Below are positions 20,133 to 29,508 of a stretch of 64,000 nucleotides of DNA, in pieces (position 1 is the first letter of the stretch; each line of letters opens with the position of its first letter). The position numbers and the translations under genes were made by a program. The DNA is from Mesorhizobium sp. M2D.F.Ca.ET.226.01.1.1 (GTDB lineage: Bacteria > Pseudomonadota > Alphaproteobacteria > Rhizobiales > Rhizobiaceae): the NCBI RefSeq assembly GCF_004022705.2, contig NZ_RZOY02000002.1, positions 473,758-537,757 of the forward strand. Reading direction: 5' to 3'. The notes beneath the pieces were generated by a model. That model saw only the letters and a list, made by a program, of their open reading frames with translations, did not search any database and had not been told where the DNA came from.

Positions 20133-20684
20133 ATGGACTGGTATTCGATCGTCAAATTCCTGCACGTTGTTTCGGCCATTTTGTGGGTCGGCGGCGGCTT
20201 CGTGCTGTTCCTGCTCGGCGTGCTGGCCGAGCGCGCCGGCAACATCGAGGACAAGCTGCAGGCTATGCGCGCCAGCGGAGAGCTCGGCAGCAAGTTCTTC
20301 GCGCCGATGTCGATGCTGACGCTGATCTTCGGTCTCGTCATGTGCGGCTTCTGGGTCGGCTTCACCGAACTGTGGATCGTCATCGGCCTCGTCGGCTATG
20401 CCACGACCTTCTCGATCGGGATGCTGGTCTTCAAACCGACCGGCGAGCGCATAGGCGCCATGATCGCCAAGGACGGGGTGACGCCGGCGGCTCTCGCCAT
20501 CGGCCAGCGCATGATGAAATGGGCGCGCCTCGATTATGCGGTGATGCTGGTGATCATCGCCGACATGGTGCTGAAGCCGACCTTGCACGACATCGGCATT
20601 CTTGCCGGCATGGCGATGGTGGTTGCACTGGGCGCCGCGCTCGCCTTCGGCGGCAGCCGCCAGATGGTGCCGAGCGCCGCCTGA
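20133..20684 (+). CDS. DUF2269-type integral membrane protein
   Basis: A 183-aa protein with four to five TM helices: about 5-28 (FLHVVSAILWVGGGFVLFLL), 55-80, 85-105, 130-150 and 155-175. The N-terminal HVVSAILWVGGGF is typical of the DUF2269 family. The start ATG follows CGGGAGC; a longer upstream frame has no such site. Function unknown. Confidence 0.82.
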   Translation: MDWYSIVKFLHVVSAILWVGGGFVLFLLGVLAERAGNIEDKLQAMRASGELGSKFFAPMSMLTLIFGLVMCGFWVGFTELWIVIGLVGYATTFSIGMLVFKPTGERIGAMIAKDGVTPAALAIGQRMMKWARLDYAVMLVIIADMVLKPTLHDIGILAGMAMVVALGAALAFGGSRQMVPSAA

Positions 20685-20706
20685 CTTTAAGCGCCCGCCC
20701 GAAGGC

Positions 20707-20840
20707 GCGTTGAGATTCAGGTCAGGCCGAGTCGAAAATGGTGGTTTCCGAGAACCGGAGCGGAGCGTACTTAAAGTACGTGAGCACCGGAAGCGAAATC
20801 GACATTTGCAGGCCGGTCTCACCTGAATATCGACGCGCCT
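20707..20840. repeat. Palindromic intergenic repeat with ACGTACTTTAAGTACGT-type core
   Basis: The outer arms ATTCAGGTCAGGCCG and GGCCGGTCTCACCTGAAT are near-complements. Inside is GAGAACCGGAGCGGAGC, then CGTACTTAAAGTACG (a near-perfect palindrome), then GTGAGCACCGGAAGC. The whole block could fold into one long hairpin with side arms. It sits between convergent genes. I recall similar blocks in other rhizobial genomes but cannot search here. Confidence 0.65.
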
Positions 20841-21649
20841 CACATCAGGCCGGCAATTCCGTCCCACAGCAGCTTGACGGCCACCACCGCGACGGTGGCG
20901 TAGGTGAACGGATAGAAGATTTCCGGCCGCATGCGGCGCACCAGCCAAGCGCCGGCGATGGTCGAAAGCGGCGCCAACGGCATCAGCACCGCCGAGGCGG
21001 TGAGGTTGGTGGTGTCGAACTGGCCGAGCGCGAAATAGGGGATGAGCTTCAGCGCATTGGTGGCGGCAAAGAAGATCGCCGCCGTCCCCGACAGAACTTT
21101 CGGGTCGAGGCGGATCGGCAGCGCATAGACCTGGAAGGGCGGCCCGCCGACATGGGCGACGAAGCTGGTGAAGCCGGCCACCGTGCCCCAGAAGGCGGCG
21201 GCAACGCGGTTCGGCTCCGCCGCATGGTCGGCGCCATGGCGGAACTGCAGGTAGAGCCAGCGCAGCACGAACACCAGCGCGACGGCGCCGACGATCAGCC
21301 GCACCATCTCCTCGGTCACCAAAGCCGCGGTCAGCCAGCCGAGCCCGATGCCGATGACGGCGCCCGGCATCATGTCGACCAGCATCTTGCGATCATAGAC
21401 GCCCCACCATGTCCATACCGAAACGATGTCCATCAGGCACAGGATCGGCAGCAGGATGGCAGCCGCCTGCACCGGCGGGATGGTCAGCGCCATCAGCGGC
21501 ACGCCGACGAAACCAACGGCGCCGCCGAAGCCGCCTTTCGACAGGCCGACAAGGATCACCGCGGGAGAGGCGGCGGCATAGAACCACGGATCGCTGAGCA
21601 GGCCTGACATCGGCAAAGGGAAGGTTGAGGAAGGCGGGACTTCAGCCAT
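20840..21649 (-). CDS. TauE/SafE (TSUP) family sulfite/anion exporter
   Basis: An inner-membrane protein of about 269 aa with seven to eight TM helices. The N-terminal half-repeat AVILVGLSKGGFGGAVGFVG and the second half-repeat VAGFTSFVAHVGGPPFQVYA are the twin TSUP signatures. Relatives export sulfite, sulfonates or other organic anions; the substrate here is unknown. Starts at 21679, 21649 and 21610 are all possible and none has a good ribosome-binding site. 21610 (MSGLLSDPWF) best matches the usual family N-terminus. Confidence 0.85.
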   Translation of the reverse strand: MAEVPPSSTFPLPMSGLLSDPWFYAAASPAVILVGLSKGGFGGAVGFVGVPLMALTIPPVQAAAILLPILCLMDIVSVWTWWGVYDRKMLVDMMPGAVIGIGLGWLTAALVTEEMVRLIVGAVALVFVLRWLYLQFRHGADHAAEPNRVAAAFWGTVAGFTSFVAHVGGPPFQVYALPIRLDPKVLSGTAAIFFAATNALKLIPYFALGQFDTTNLTASAVLMPLAPLSTIAGAWLVRRMRPEIFYPFTYATVAVVAVKLLWDGIAGLM

Positions 21650-21770
21650 AGCGCAGAACACGGCCTGCGGGATAGTCATTTATGCCGGCATCCGTTATTG
21701 CCGGCCAAGATGAACGACCGGCCGCATCGCAATGCTTTGTCGGCCGGTTCGCCAACTCCGAGGTGTGGAA

Positions 21771-22229
21771 ATGAGCGCGATCAGCATTCGCCGGGCACGC
21801 GAAACGGATGTTGCGGCGATCGTCGCGATGCTTGCCGACGACGCGCTCGGTCGGGCCCGTGAAGACGCCAGCCTGCCGCTGTCGCAAGCCTATCTGGATG
21901 CCTTCGCCACGATAGACGGCGATCCGAACCAGTTCCTTGCCGTGATGACCGACGGCGACGAAATCATCGGCACGCTGCAGATCACCTTTATTGCCGGACT
22001 GTCGCTGCGCGGCGCCCGGCGCGGGCAGATCGAGGCTGTGCGCGTCGCCGAACACCGCCGCAGCGAGGGGTTGGGACAGCGCCTTTTCGAATGGGCGATC
22101 GAGAAATGCCGCGAGCGCGGCTGCCGGGTGGTCCAGCTGACAACCGACAAGAGCCGGCTCGATGCGCATCGCTTCTATGATCGCCTCGGCTTCAAAGCCA
22201 GCCACATCGGCTACAAGCTCGAACTCTAG
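21771..22229 (+). CDS. GNAT family N-acetyltransferase
   Basis: A 152-aa acetyl-CoA-dependent acyltransferase. The acetyl-CoA loop region is EAVRVAEHRRSEGLGQRLFE and the C-terminal motif is LTTDKSRLDAHRFYDRLGF. The start ATG follows GAGGTG. It is divergent from the exporter gene. The substrate is unknown. Confidence 0.92.
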   Translation: MSAISIRRARETDVAAIVAMLADDALGRAREDASLPLSQAYLDAFATIDGDPNQFLAVMTDGDEIIGTLQITFIAGLSLRGARRGQIEAVRVAEHRRSEGLGQRLFEWAIEKCRERGCRVVQLTTDKSRLDAHRFYDRLGFKASHIGYKLEL

Positions 22230-22326
22230 AGCCAGGAAAAGTGTGACACGGTTTCCGTCAGGAATTGCGTCAAAACAAAGAGATAGAGCGGTTGGCCGTT
22301 TCCGTGAAACGGTGAAACGCTCTGGT
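22228..22326. repeat. Dispersed GAGCAATTCCAGGAAAAGTG-type repeat, copy 2
   Basis: GCCAGGAAAAGTGTGACACG and TTTCCGTCAGGAATTGCGTC are followed by the hairpin CCGTTTCCGTGAAACGGTGA, closely matching the copy at 1683 over nearly 100 bases. It starts at the stop codon of the acetyltransferase. Confidence 0.8.
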
Positions 22327-22356
22327 GATTGGCTGTCGGCAATCGCGGCCGCAGCC

Positions 22357-22791
22357 CTACATCTTGTCCGGTCCCGGGTCGCCACCGGCGGCGGTGATTG
22401 CGAGCCGGCCCAGATAGTGCGTCCAGCCCTTCTCATGGCTGTCGCAAATCTCTCGGTCGGCAAGGCCGCTATGGGTGAGCTTGACCCGCGTCCCGCCCGG
22501 CTCTTCGACCAGATCGATTTCGACAAGGGTCGAACCGGGTGGTGTCCGGTCGTTGCCATCCCAGCCGAAGCTGTAGGCAAGGCGGTGGACGGGTATGACC
22601 TCGGTGAATTGGCCGCGAGCCGTGGCCCTTCCTCCCAAATTCAGCAAATAGAGACCGCCGGGGTTGGGTTCTGCCGTTGCCTCCGTTCCCATCCAGCGCA
22701 CAATCTTGTCCGGATCTGTCAGGAAGGCGAAGACCGTCGCCGGCGGCGCCGCGATCTGTACTTCGCGACGAACGATCAAGGGTTCAGCCAT
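22357..22791 (-). CDS. SRPBCC (AHSA1-type) domain protein
   Basis: A 144-aa START/Bet v1-fold protein. It opens with VRREVQIAAPPATVFAFLTD, has the mid-motif WMGTEATAEPNPGGLYLL, and ends with the C-terminal helix SHEKGWTHYLGRLA. Members bind hydrophobic ligands or stimulate Hsp90; no specific role can be read. Similar proteins occur at 44179 and 45121 in this window. Confidence 0.88.
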   Translation of the reverse strand: MAEPLIVRREVQIAAPPATVFAFLTDPDKIVRWMGTEATAEPNPGGLYLLNLGGRATARGQFTEVIPVHRLAYSFGWDGNDRTPPGSTLVEIDLVEEPGGTRVKLTHSGLADREICDSHEKGWTHYLGRLAITAAGGDPGPDKM

Positions 22792-22940
22792 CGAAATCTC
22801 CCGGGTTTGCGCGCGCCAACACGGCTCGTCTGGCAGGTGGTGCCGGGCCAGCGCTTTCGATTCGAAGCCAAATCGCCCTGCCGTTCAACTAAAATTTCGT
22901 TGGTCGATTCGCGCTGGTGACAGCGACGGAACGCCGAAGC

Positions 22941-24050
22941 ATGATCATATCGATGCGGCTTTCTTCAACTCTCGCCTGGCTGGTCGACAGCGCTGGCGGC
23001 GCCGTCCAGCCGGATGATTTTCTGGCCACGCTCGGCGCGCGGCTGGTTGAAGATGGGTTGCCGCTCGCCGGTGGAGCCCTGACGCTCGCCGTACCGCATC
23101 CGATCATAACACGCCGCGCCTGGCTGTGGCGGGCCGATACGGGCGTCGTCATGGAGGCGCTAGTTTTTGGCGCCGGCACGATGCCTGGAACCGGAGAGGG
23201 CGATCTCGGACGCGAATGGCTGGCGGGACTGGGAACTGGTGTCGTGCACGATTACACGGTTGGCTCCGAGCGCGGGGGTGCGCAATCCGAGCATCCAAAA
23301 CTGAATTGGGTCGCGGCCCGTCCTCTCGCGGAGCACGAATCGAACACACTGGACCAGGTGGCGCGCTTTGCCGCCGCGCCACTTGCCGCTCTCGCCGCCA
23401 GGTCAGCGCTGTCGGCCCTGCTTGAGGCCTATCTCGGGCAGCGAAGCGCGGCGCAGGTGTTGGCCGGCCGTTCGCGGCGCGAGGTTGGTGAGACGATCCG
23501 CGCCGTCCTGTTCTACAGCGATTTGCGCGACTTTACCGCCCTGTCGGAGGAGACGGACGCCGAACAGGTCGTGGCGGCGCTCAACGCCAGCTTCGACCGC
23601 ATCGCCGGCGCCGTTCACGCTTTTGGCGGCGAGGTGCTGAAATTCATCGGTGACGGGGTGCTGGCGATCTTTCCTGTCGGCGAGCGCTCGGCTTCAGAGG
23701 CTTGCGAGGCAGCGTTGCGCGCGATCGGAGCGGCGCGGGCGGGAATGGCGCAACTCAATCAGGTCCGCACCAGACAGGGCATGCCCGAACTGCAGTTCGG
23801 CATGGCGCTGCATCTGGGCGACATGGTGTGGGGCAACGTCGGCACGGCCGACCGGCTGGATTTCACCGCGATCGGCCCAGCCGTGAATCTAGTCAGCAGG
23901 CTCGAAGGACTGTGCCGGCCGCTTGGACGGAGTGTGCTGATCTCGGGCGCTGTCGCGGCGGAAACATCGACACCCTTGGTCCCGCTGGGCGAACACCAAT
24001 TGCGTGGAATTGTCAGACCGTGCGCCGTCTTCGGCCTGCCGGACGGGTGA
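22941..24050 (+). CDS. Adenylate/guanylate cyclase-domain protein (class III)
   Basis: A protein of about 369 aa. The C-terminal catalytic domain (about residues 190-360) has LFYSDLRDFTALSEETDAEQ with metal-binding aspartates, GGEVLKFIGDGVLAIFP, and LHLGDMVWGNVGTADRLDFT. The N-terminal 180 residues match the domain often fused to such cyclases in Rhizobiales and contain no TM helix. The substrate (ATP or GTP) cannot be settled. The start is uncertain: a GTG at 22917 and an ATG at 22953 are alternatives. Confidence 0.88.
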   Translation: MIISMRLSSTLAWLVDSAGGAVQPDDFLATLGARLVEDGLPLAGGALTLAVPHPIITRRAWLWRADTGVVMEALVFGAGTMPGTGEGDLGREWLAGLGTGVVHDYTVGSERGGAQSEHPKLNWVAARPLAEHESNTLDQVARFAAAPLAALAARSALSALLEAYLGQRSAAQVLAGRSRREVGETIRAVLFYSDLRDFTALSEETDAEQVVAALNASFDRIAGAVHAFGGEVLKFIGDGVLAIFPVGERSASEACEAALRAIGAARAGMAQLNQVRTRQGMPELQFGMALHLGDMVWGNVGTADRLDFTAIGPAVNLVSRLEGLCRPLGRSVLISGAVAAETSTPLVPLGEHQLRGIVRPCAVFGLPDG

Positions 24051-24093
24051 CCCCTACAACGGTTCGGCGTTTCGTGAGACGGTGAACCGCACC

Positions 24094-24168
24094 TGAGCAA
24101 TTCCAGGAAAGTGTGAGCGGTCTTCCGTCCGGAATTGCGTAAAGACAAAGGGATAGAGCGGTTCACCA
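24094..24168. repeat. Dispersed GAGCAATTCCAGGAAAAGTG-type repeat, copy 3
   Basis: GAGCAATTCCAGGAAAGTGT and TCCGTCCGGAATTGCGTAAA match the other copies. The fragment GTTTCGTGAGACGGTGAACC just upstream resembles the accessory hairpin. The gap from 24051 to 24325 holds nothing else I recognise. Confidence 0.75.
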
Positions 24169-24325
24169 CTGGCACCACCCGTCGCCGATCTATCCCAGCT
24201 TCCCACCGATGTGGCTGGTATCATCCGGGCGACCGAGGCAAACTATAGCCCTCGAAGAAATCCGGCCGGTCGCAAATGTTCTGCGCCATGTCTGCCCTTC
24301 TCTGTCCGCATCACTTATGCGATGA

Positions 24326-24916
24326 ATGAGCCGGCGCAAAGCAGTGGGCGGCGGCGTGGAAAATCAGCTTCTTCAAGGTCGGCTGTTGTCGCATGAGCGC
24401 ATTTTGTGGAGCGGAATCCCCGCACAAGGGCTGCTTTTCTCAGGTCGCGATATCTTCCTGATACCATTCAGCCTGCTTTGGGGCGGCTTCGCGATTTTCT
24501 GGACCTATATGGCGACAAAACAGGGCGCGCCTTTGTTCTTCGACGCCTGGGGCGCGATGTTCGTCTGTATCGGGCTGTTTTTCGTTTTCGGCAGGTTTAT
24601 ATTCGATGCATGGTTGAGGCAGCGGATACATTACGCCGTCACGAACCAGCGCATCCTCATAATGCGCCAGGCTCCATCCGCCAATTTCACGTCGATCGAC
24701 CTCGACCGCATTCCCGATGTTCAGCTGACGGGGGAAACCGCAACGAGAGGCACTTTGCGTTTCGGAGCGGCTGCGTCAGGCTATCCGCTCTCCGGCTATT
24801 CAAGAATGACCGGATGGTTTCCGGCTCTTGACCCGGTCCCGCAATTTATCGGCATCCAGGATCCGCGACGCGTGTTTGACCTTGTCATGAAGACGAGACA
24901 CGACAGCAGGCGTTGA
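24326..24916 (+). CDS. PH-domain-like membrane protein
   Basis: A 196-aa protein. Two TM helices lie at about 38-60 (GRDIFLIPFSLLWGGFAIFW) and 75-93. They are followed by a bacterial PH-like region, HYAVTNQRILIMRQAPSANF, with the typical YAVTNQRIL motif. An N-terminal LLSHERILWSGIPAQGLLFS precedes the TM pair. Function unknown; probably an inner-membrane accessory protein. Confidence 0.78.
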   Translation: MSRRKAVGGGVENQLLQGRLLSHERILWSGIPAQGLLFSGRDIFLIPFSLLWGGFAIFWTYMATKQGAPLFFDAWGAMFVCIGLFFVFGRFIFDAWLRQRIHYAVTNQRILIMRQAPSANFTSIDLDRIPDVQLTGETATRGTLRFGAAASGYPLSGYSRMTGWFPALDPVPQFIGIQDPRRVFDLVMKTRHDSRR

Positions 24917-25025
24917 AACCGATCCGCGCCGCTGCGCGGCCCTGCCTGTTCAAACCTAGCGCTTTGCTCTATGCCGCAATGCAACCATCTTCGCCCGGCA
25001 TAGGCGAAACCGGGATCGAAGGCCA

Positions 25026-25673
25026 ATGAACGATTTAAACCCGCCCAATCGCTGCCGCATCGTGCTGATCGCGCCGCCTTTTGTACCGGCAGAGCATATC
25101 TGCGCGGCCTTCGAGGGCGGCGACGTCGCTTCGCTGATCCTGCCCGACAACGGCATGGACGACGCCTCCTTCCAGGCCTTCGCCGAAAGGATCGTGCCGA
25201 TCGCTCAAGGCGCCGGCGTCGCCGTGATCATCGCCGGCGACAGCCGCATCGCCGGGCGCGTCCAGGCCGACGGCATCCATGTCGAAACGAGACCGCAGGA
25301 GCTTGCCGAGACGATCGAGCGCCTGGCAGGCAAGATGATGGTCGGCGTCGGCGGCGCCAAGACGCGCGACGAGGCGCTGGAGCTTGGCGAGCAACGACCC
25401 GACTACATGTTCTTCGGTCGCTTCGGCTATGACAACAAGCCGGAGCCGCACCACCGCAACCTCGCTCTCGGCGAATGGTGGGCGGAGATGATCTCGATCC
25501 CTTGCATCGTCATGGCCGGCTGCGAGCTTTCGTCCGTGGAGACGGTGGCCGCGACCGGCGCCGAATTCGTGGCGCTTTCCAGCGCCGTGTTTGCCGACGG
25601 CCGCGACCCGCGGGCGGCGGTCGCCGCCGCCAACGCGCTGCTCGACGAAACCGCGCCGCGTTTCGAGGACTGA
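25026..25673 (+). CDS. Thiamine-phosphate synthase (ThiE/TenI-like) family protein
   Basis: A 215-aa TIM-barrel protein resembling ThiE/TenI: VAVIIAGDSRIAGRVQADGI, then HVETRPQELAETIERL and MVGVGGAKTRDEALELGE. The usual ThiE motif for the pyrimidine substrate (RxK near strand 2) is replaced by LILPDNGMDD, so catalysis is doubtful. It lies one base before the Sel1-repeat gene. No other thiamine genes are nearby. Confidence 0.75.
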   Translation: MNDLNPPNRCRIVLIAPPFVPAEHICAAFEGGDVASLILPDNGMDDASFQAFAERIVPIAQGAGVAVIIAGDSRIAGRVQADGIHVETRPQELAETIERLAGKMMVGVGGAKTRDEALELGEQRPDYMFFGRFGYDNKPEPHHRNLALGEWWAEMISIPCIVMAGCELSSVETVAATGAEFVALSSAVFADGRDPRAAVAAANALLDETAPRFED

Positions 25674-25674
25674 C

Positions 25675-26820
25675 ATGCGGCTGCGTGTCCTTTTTCTGGC
25701 TGTCCTGGCCGGCTTGATCGCCCCGGCTTGCTGGCTGGGCGACGTGGCGACCGCGGCCGAAACGGCACCGGTGCCGCAACCCCGGCCGGACACGAGCGTG
25801 CCGGATAAGAGCGCTCCCAACACGGGCAATTCGGATGCAAGCAAGCCGGATGCCGGCAATCAAAATGCTGGCGAGCCGGACGAGGGCAAGCCCGCCGCCC
25901 ATATCGACAAGCCTATCCAGAACACGCTGCCGCAACCGGCCACCATGACACCGCCATCGGCCGACACGGTCAATCCCGACCGATTCGGCGCTAAGCAGCC
26001 GGATGCGGCTTACGGCGCTTTCCAGCGCGGGCTCTACAAGACCGCCTATAACCTTGCCATGGAGCGCGCCAAGAACGGCGATCCGGCGGCTGAGACGCTG
26101 GTGGCCGAAATCCTGTCGCGCGGGCTCGGTGTGCCGGTCAATCCCGCGGAGGCCGGCAAGTGGTATGCGCTGGCGGCCGAACAGGGCGTGCCGGAGGCGC
26201 AGTTCCAATATGCCCTGATGCAGCTCGACGGCCGCTACGTGAAGAAAGACGAAAAGGCCGCCTTCGCCCTGATGCAGGCCGCGGCCGAGGCTGGCAACCG
26301 GCTGGCCCAGTTCAACTTCGCGCAATTGGTCGTCCAGCAGGATCCGGGCGACGCCGGCCTTGCAAAGGCCGCCGTCTATTACGAGCGCGCGGCCGCCACC
26401 GGCCTTGCCGACGCGCAATATGCAATGGCGCAGCTCTATGCCAATGGCGCCGGCGGCAAGCCGCATGACGACGCCCAGGCGCGCATCCTGCTGGCGCAGG
26501 CCGCGAGGCAGAATTACGACACCGCGCAGATCGACCTCGCCGCTTGGATGATTGAGGGCCGTGGCGGCCCACGCGATCTGAAATCTGGCTTCGCCTGGAT
26601 GCGGCGGGCAGCGGAAGGCGGCAACGTCGCCGCCCAGAACCGCCTTGCCAAGCTCTATATGGGCGGCATCGGCACCGACCCGGATCTGATCCTCGCCGGC
26701 GCCTGGTACATCGTCGCCCGCCGCGCCGGACTGATCGACCCGCAGATGGACGATTTCCTGCAGGGCCTCGACGACGACCAGACCAAGCAGGCGCTGCAAA
26801 AGGCAAACCGGCTGCCGTAA
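25675..26820 (+). CDS. Secreted Sel1-repeat (TPR-like) protein
   Basis: A 381-aa protein with a signal peptide (MRLRVLFLAVLAGLIAPA) and then a Pro/Asn/Lys-rich linker (about 30-110). At least five Sel1 repeats follow, such as AGKWYALAAEQGVPEAQFQY, AAVYYERAAATGLADAQYAM and GFAWMRRAAEGGNVAAQNRL. Such solenoids bind protein partners, often in the periplasm. The start codon sits two bases after the stop of the ThiE-like gene, which suggests coupled translation. Confidence 0.88.
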   Translation: MRLRVLFLAVLAGLIAPACWLGDVATAAETAPVPQPRPDTSVPDKSAPNTGNSDASKPDAGNQNAGEPDEGKPAAHIDKPIQNTLPQPATMTPPSADTVNPDRFGAKQPDAAYGAFQRGLYKTAYNLAMERAKNGDPAAETLVAEILSRGLGVPVNPAEAGKWYALAAEQGVPEAQFQYALMQLDGRYVKKDEKAAFALMQAAAEAGNRLAQFNFAQLVVQQDPGDAGLAKAAVYYERAAATGLADAQYAMAQLYANGAGGKPHDDAQARILLAQAARQNYDTAQIDLAAWMIEGRGGPRDLKSGFAWMRRAAEGGNVAAQNRLAKLYMGGIGTDPDLILAGAWYIVARRAGLIDPQMDDFLQGLDDDQTKQALQKANRLP

Positions 26821-26826
26821 CCCCCC

Positions 26827-27843
26827 TCACTGCATATGGTCGAGCACGACCTTGCCGAAAGGCGCTCCATGCTCGAGGTAGCGAAGCGCCGATGCCGCCT
26901 CGCGCCAAGCAAACACTTTGTCGATCACCGGACGCAGGCCGTTGACGGCAATCGCCCGGTTCATTGCCTCGAAAGACTGACGTGAGCCGACCTGAATGCC
27001 GCGCGCCGTGACCTGGCGGCGGAAGATGTCGAGCGGATTGATCGATCCGTCGCTGCCGCCGAGATAGCCAATGACGTTGATCTGCGCGCCGCGCGCAGCT
27101 GCCTTGAGCGACTGCGCGAAGCTCTGCGGCCCGCCGACTTCGATGATGTGGTCGGCGCCACGGCCCTCCGTCAGCGCCAGCACGCCCTCCGCCCAGTCCG
27201 GATTGTCGCGATAGTTGACGCCCTCATGCGCGCCGAGCTCCTTCGCTCGGGCGAGCTTTTCATTACTGCTCGACGTGACGATCACGCGCGCGCCGGCGGT
27301 CCTTGCGAACTGCAGGGCGAACAGCGATACGCCGCCGGTGCCGAGAGTGAGAACCGTCTCGCCCGGCTTCAGCCTGCCTTCGGTGAACAGCGCGTGCCAG
27401 GCGGTCACGCCCGCGCAGGCCAGCGTCGCCGCCTCGATGTCGCTGAGGTGGGCGGGCGCCAGCACCGCCGCCTGCTCATCGAGCAGCGCATACTCGCTGA
27501 GCATGCCGTCGATCGGCCCGCCGCGCTGATAGGACGCCTCGGCCATGACGAAGCCGCCGGCCACCCAGCGCTGCCAGAAAGTGCCGCAGACACGGTCGCC
27601 GATCTTGAACCGGCTGACCTCCGCGCCGACGGCAACCACCTCGCCGACGCCGTCGGAAAGCGGCACCAGGGGCAGAGCGAATTTGGTGTGATAGCTGCCG
27701 CGGGCGATTTCGACATCGCGGTAGTTGAGCGCGCTTGCCTTCACCTTGATCAGGATTTCCTGCCGGCCCGGCGCCGGCGTCGGACGCTCGGCCATCCTGA
27801 GATTTTCGATGCCGCCGGGGGCCTGCAATTCAATCGTGCGCAT
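26827..27843 (-). CDS. Zinc-type alcohol dehydrogenase/NAD(P)H:quinone oxidoreductase family
   Basis: A 338-aa MDR-family oxidoreductase. The start is set at MRTIELQAPGGIENLRMAE, preceded by AAGGAG. The GroES-like N-domain has VKASALNYRDVEIARG and DRVCGTFWQRW. The Rossmann domain has VLTLGTGGVSLFALQFARTA. Structural zinc cysteines are absent, so it is quinone-reductase-like. It is divergent from a LysR-type regulator, which probably controls it. Confidence 0.9.
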   Translation of the reverse strand: MRTIELQAPGGIENLRMAERPTPAPGRQEILIKVKASALNYRDVEIARGSYHTKFALPLVPLSDGVGEVVAVGAEVSRFKIGDRVCGTFWQRWVAGGFVMAEASYQRGGPIDGMLSEYALLDEQAAVLAPAHLSDIEAATLACAGVTAWHALFTEGRLKPGETVLTLGTGGVSLFALQFARTAGARVIVTSSSNEKLARAKELGAHEGVNYRDNPDWAEGVLALTEGRGADHIIEVGGPQSFAQSLKAAARGAQINVIGYLGGSDGSINPLDIFRRQVTARGIQVGSRQSFEAMNRAIAVNGLRPVIDKVFAWREAASALRYLEHGAPFGKVVLDHMQ

Positions 27844-27890
27844 TTGGGTTCTCCTTGACTGCCTGAGCAGGGCAGGAAAATCGCTTGCGT

Positions 27891-27939
27891 CATACTGGAT
27901 TTCAAATTCATAATAATCAGCATGATTATGCATACTGGA
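27891..27939. promoter_or_regulatory. Candidate LysR operator between divergent genes
   Basis: CATACTGGA occurs twice (27891-27899 and 27931-27939). Between the copies, CATAAT (27909-27914) and ATTATG (27925-27930) form an inverted repeat with a 10-base spacer. The region lies immediately upstream of the regulator start. Confidence 0.5.
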
Positions 27940-27947
27940 CATAATCG

Positions 27948-28811
27948 ATGCTTGAGGAACTGCGCACCCTTGTCCTTTTCGCCGAGGAGGGCTCAATTCA
28001 GAAAGTCGCGCAGCGCCTGCCGCTGACACAGCCGGCGGTGACACGGCAGTTACAGCGGCTGGAGGAGTTGCTCGGCACGACGCTGCTCGACCGCCGGCAA
28101 AAGCCGCCGCGGCTGACGGCGGCAGGATCGGAAGTGCTCTCGCGCGCCAGGGATATTCTCGCCTCGGTAGAGGCTCTGAAATCCTTCGCCGCGCAGTCTG
28201 AGCCGCAAGGGGTGCTGCGCGTCGGCCTGGCGCATGGCCTGTCCGACGCCGCTATCGCTGGCGCAACCGCCAATGCCGCAGCGGCCTTTGCGAAAGTCTC
28301 GCTGCGTCTGCGAACCGCCTGGAGCGCGGAGCTCGCCGATGAGTTCGACGGCGGGCAACTCGACATGGCGATCGTCCTGAAACCCTTCGACTATGAGGGT
28401 CCCGGTGCGCTCGGCATCGAGCGCCTCAGCGTCATCGCGCAGGCCGGCGGCACTGAACACCTCGAAGTCCGGTCTCCGGTGCCATGGGTGCTGAGCCCCG
28501 AGCCCTGCGACGCCCGGCAAAGGCTGCTGTCCGCAATGGGGAGCGACGGACGGCGCCAACTCGTCGTGGCGGCGGAAATTCAGGACCCCGCCATGCAGAT
28601 GGAATGGGTCCGTCGGGGACACGGCCTGGGTCTGATGCCGTCGCGACTCGCGGCACGCGGAATTCCCGATGGCCTCGCACTTGTCGACGCCGGCGATCTC
28701 GACCTTTCGATGCGGGTCGTGGCGCTCCGCTCGCCGCACCTCAATCGCCTGGCGAAGGCCGCGGACGCCATCGCTCAGGCCGTCGGCAACATGATCGCTG
28801 GCAATGACTGA
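27948..28811 (+). CDS. LysR-type transcriptional regulator
   Basis: A 287-aa protein. The N-terminal winged HTH ([20 protein letters not shown], then [20 protein letters not shown]) is followed by an effector-binding domain beginning near residue 88. Transcribed divergently from the oxidoreductase, the classic layout for a LysR regulator and its target. The effector is unknown. Confidence 0.93.
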   Translation: MLEELRTLVLFAEEGSIQKVAQRLPLTQPAVTRQLQRLEELLGTTLLDRRQKPPRLTAAGSEVLSRARDILASVEALKSFAAQSEPQGVLRVGLAHGLSDAAIAGATANAAAAFAKVSLRLRTAWSAELADEFDGGQLDMAIVLKPFDYEGPGALGIERLSVIAQAGGTEHLEVRSPVPWVLSPEPCDARQRLLSAMGSDGRRQLVVAAEIQDPAMQMEWVRRGHGLGLMPSRLAARGIPDGLALVDAGDLDLSMRVVALRSPHLNRLAKAADAIAQAVGNMIAGND

Positions 28812-28941
28812 CACCGGCTCGCTTCGCGCGGCCGTATCCCGCCTCCCTTGCCTCCCTCCCTTGCTAGTACGTGCAATTTGTGGTCTTGGAGGCGCCAAAG
28901 CGCGACCCGCGCCGGAAAAATCTCACTCGGATCAGTTCAAC

Positions 28942-29508
28942 ATGGCCAAGATCAGTGGCAACGAAATCCGTCCCGGTTACGTCATCGAGCACGATGGCGG
29001 GCTGTGGGTGGCGGTCAAGACCAACACCGTCAAACCCGGCAAGGGCGGCGCCTACAACCAGGTCGAGTTGAAGAACCTGATCAACGGCACCAAGCTCAAC
29101 GAACGCTTCCGCTCGGCCGAAACCGTCGAGCAAATAAGGCTCGACCTGAAGGATTTCTCCTTCCTCTACGAACAGGGCGACGCGCTGGTGTTCATGGACA
29201 CCGAAAGCTACGAGCAGCTCGAGCTCGCCAAGGACTTCGTCGGCGAGCGCGCCGCCTTCCTGCAGGACGGCATGATGGTGACGGTGCAGCTCTATGAAGA
29301 GCGGCCGATCGGCATCTCGCTGCCCGACCAGGTGACGCTGACCGTCACGGAGGCCGATCCGGTGGTGCGGGGCCAGACGGCCGCGTCCTCCTACAAGCCG
29401 GCGGTGCTGGAGAACGGCATCCGCGTGCTGGTGCCGCCCTTCATCTCGGCCGGCGAGCGCATCATCGTCGACACAAACGAAATCACCTATATGCGCCGCG
29501 CCGACTGA
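28942..29508 (+). CDS. efp: Translation elongation factor P
   Basis: A 188-aa three-domain factor that relieves ribosome stalling on polyproline. It starts [20 protein letters not shown]. The modification loop is in [20 protein letters not shown], with the lysine that EpmA would lysylate. The C-terminal signature is [18 protein letters not shown]. Rhizobial genomes usually carry a matching EpmA elsewhere. Confidence 0.97.
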   Translation: MAKISGNEIRPGYVIEHDGGLWVAVKTNTVKPGKGGAYNQVELKNLINGTKLNERFRSAETVEQIRLDLKDFSFLYEQGDALVFMDTESYEQLELAKDFVGERAAFLQDGMMVTVQLYEERPIGISLPDQVTLTVTEADPVVRGQTAASSYKPAVLENGIRVLVPPFISAGERIIVDTNEITYMRRAD

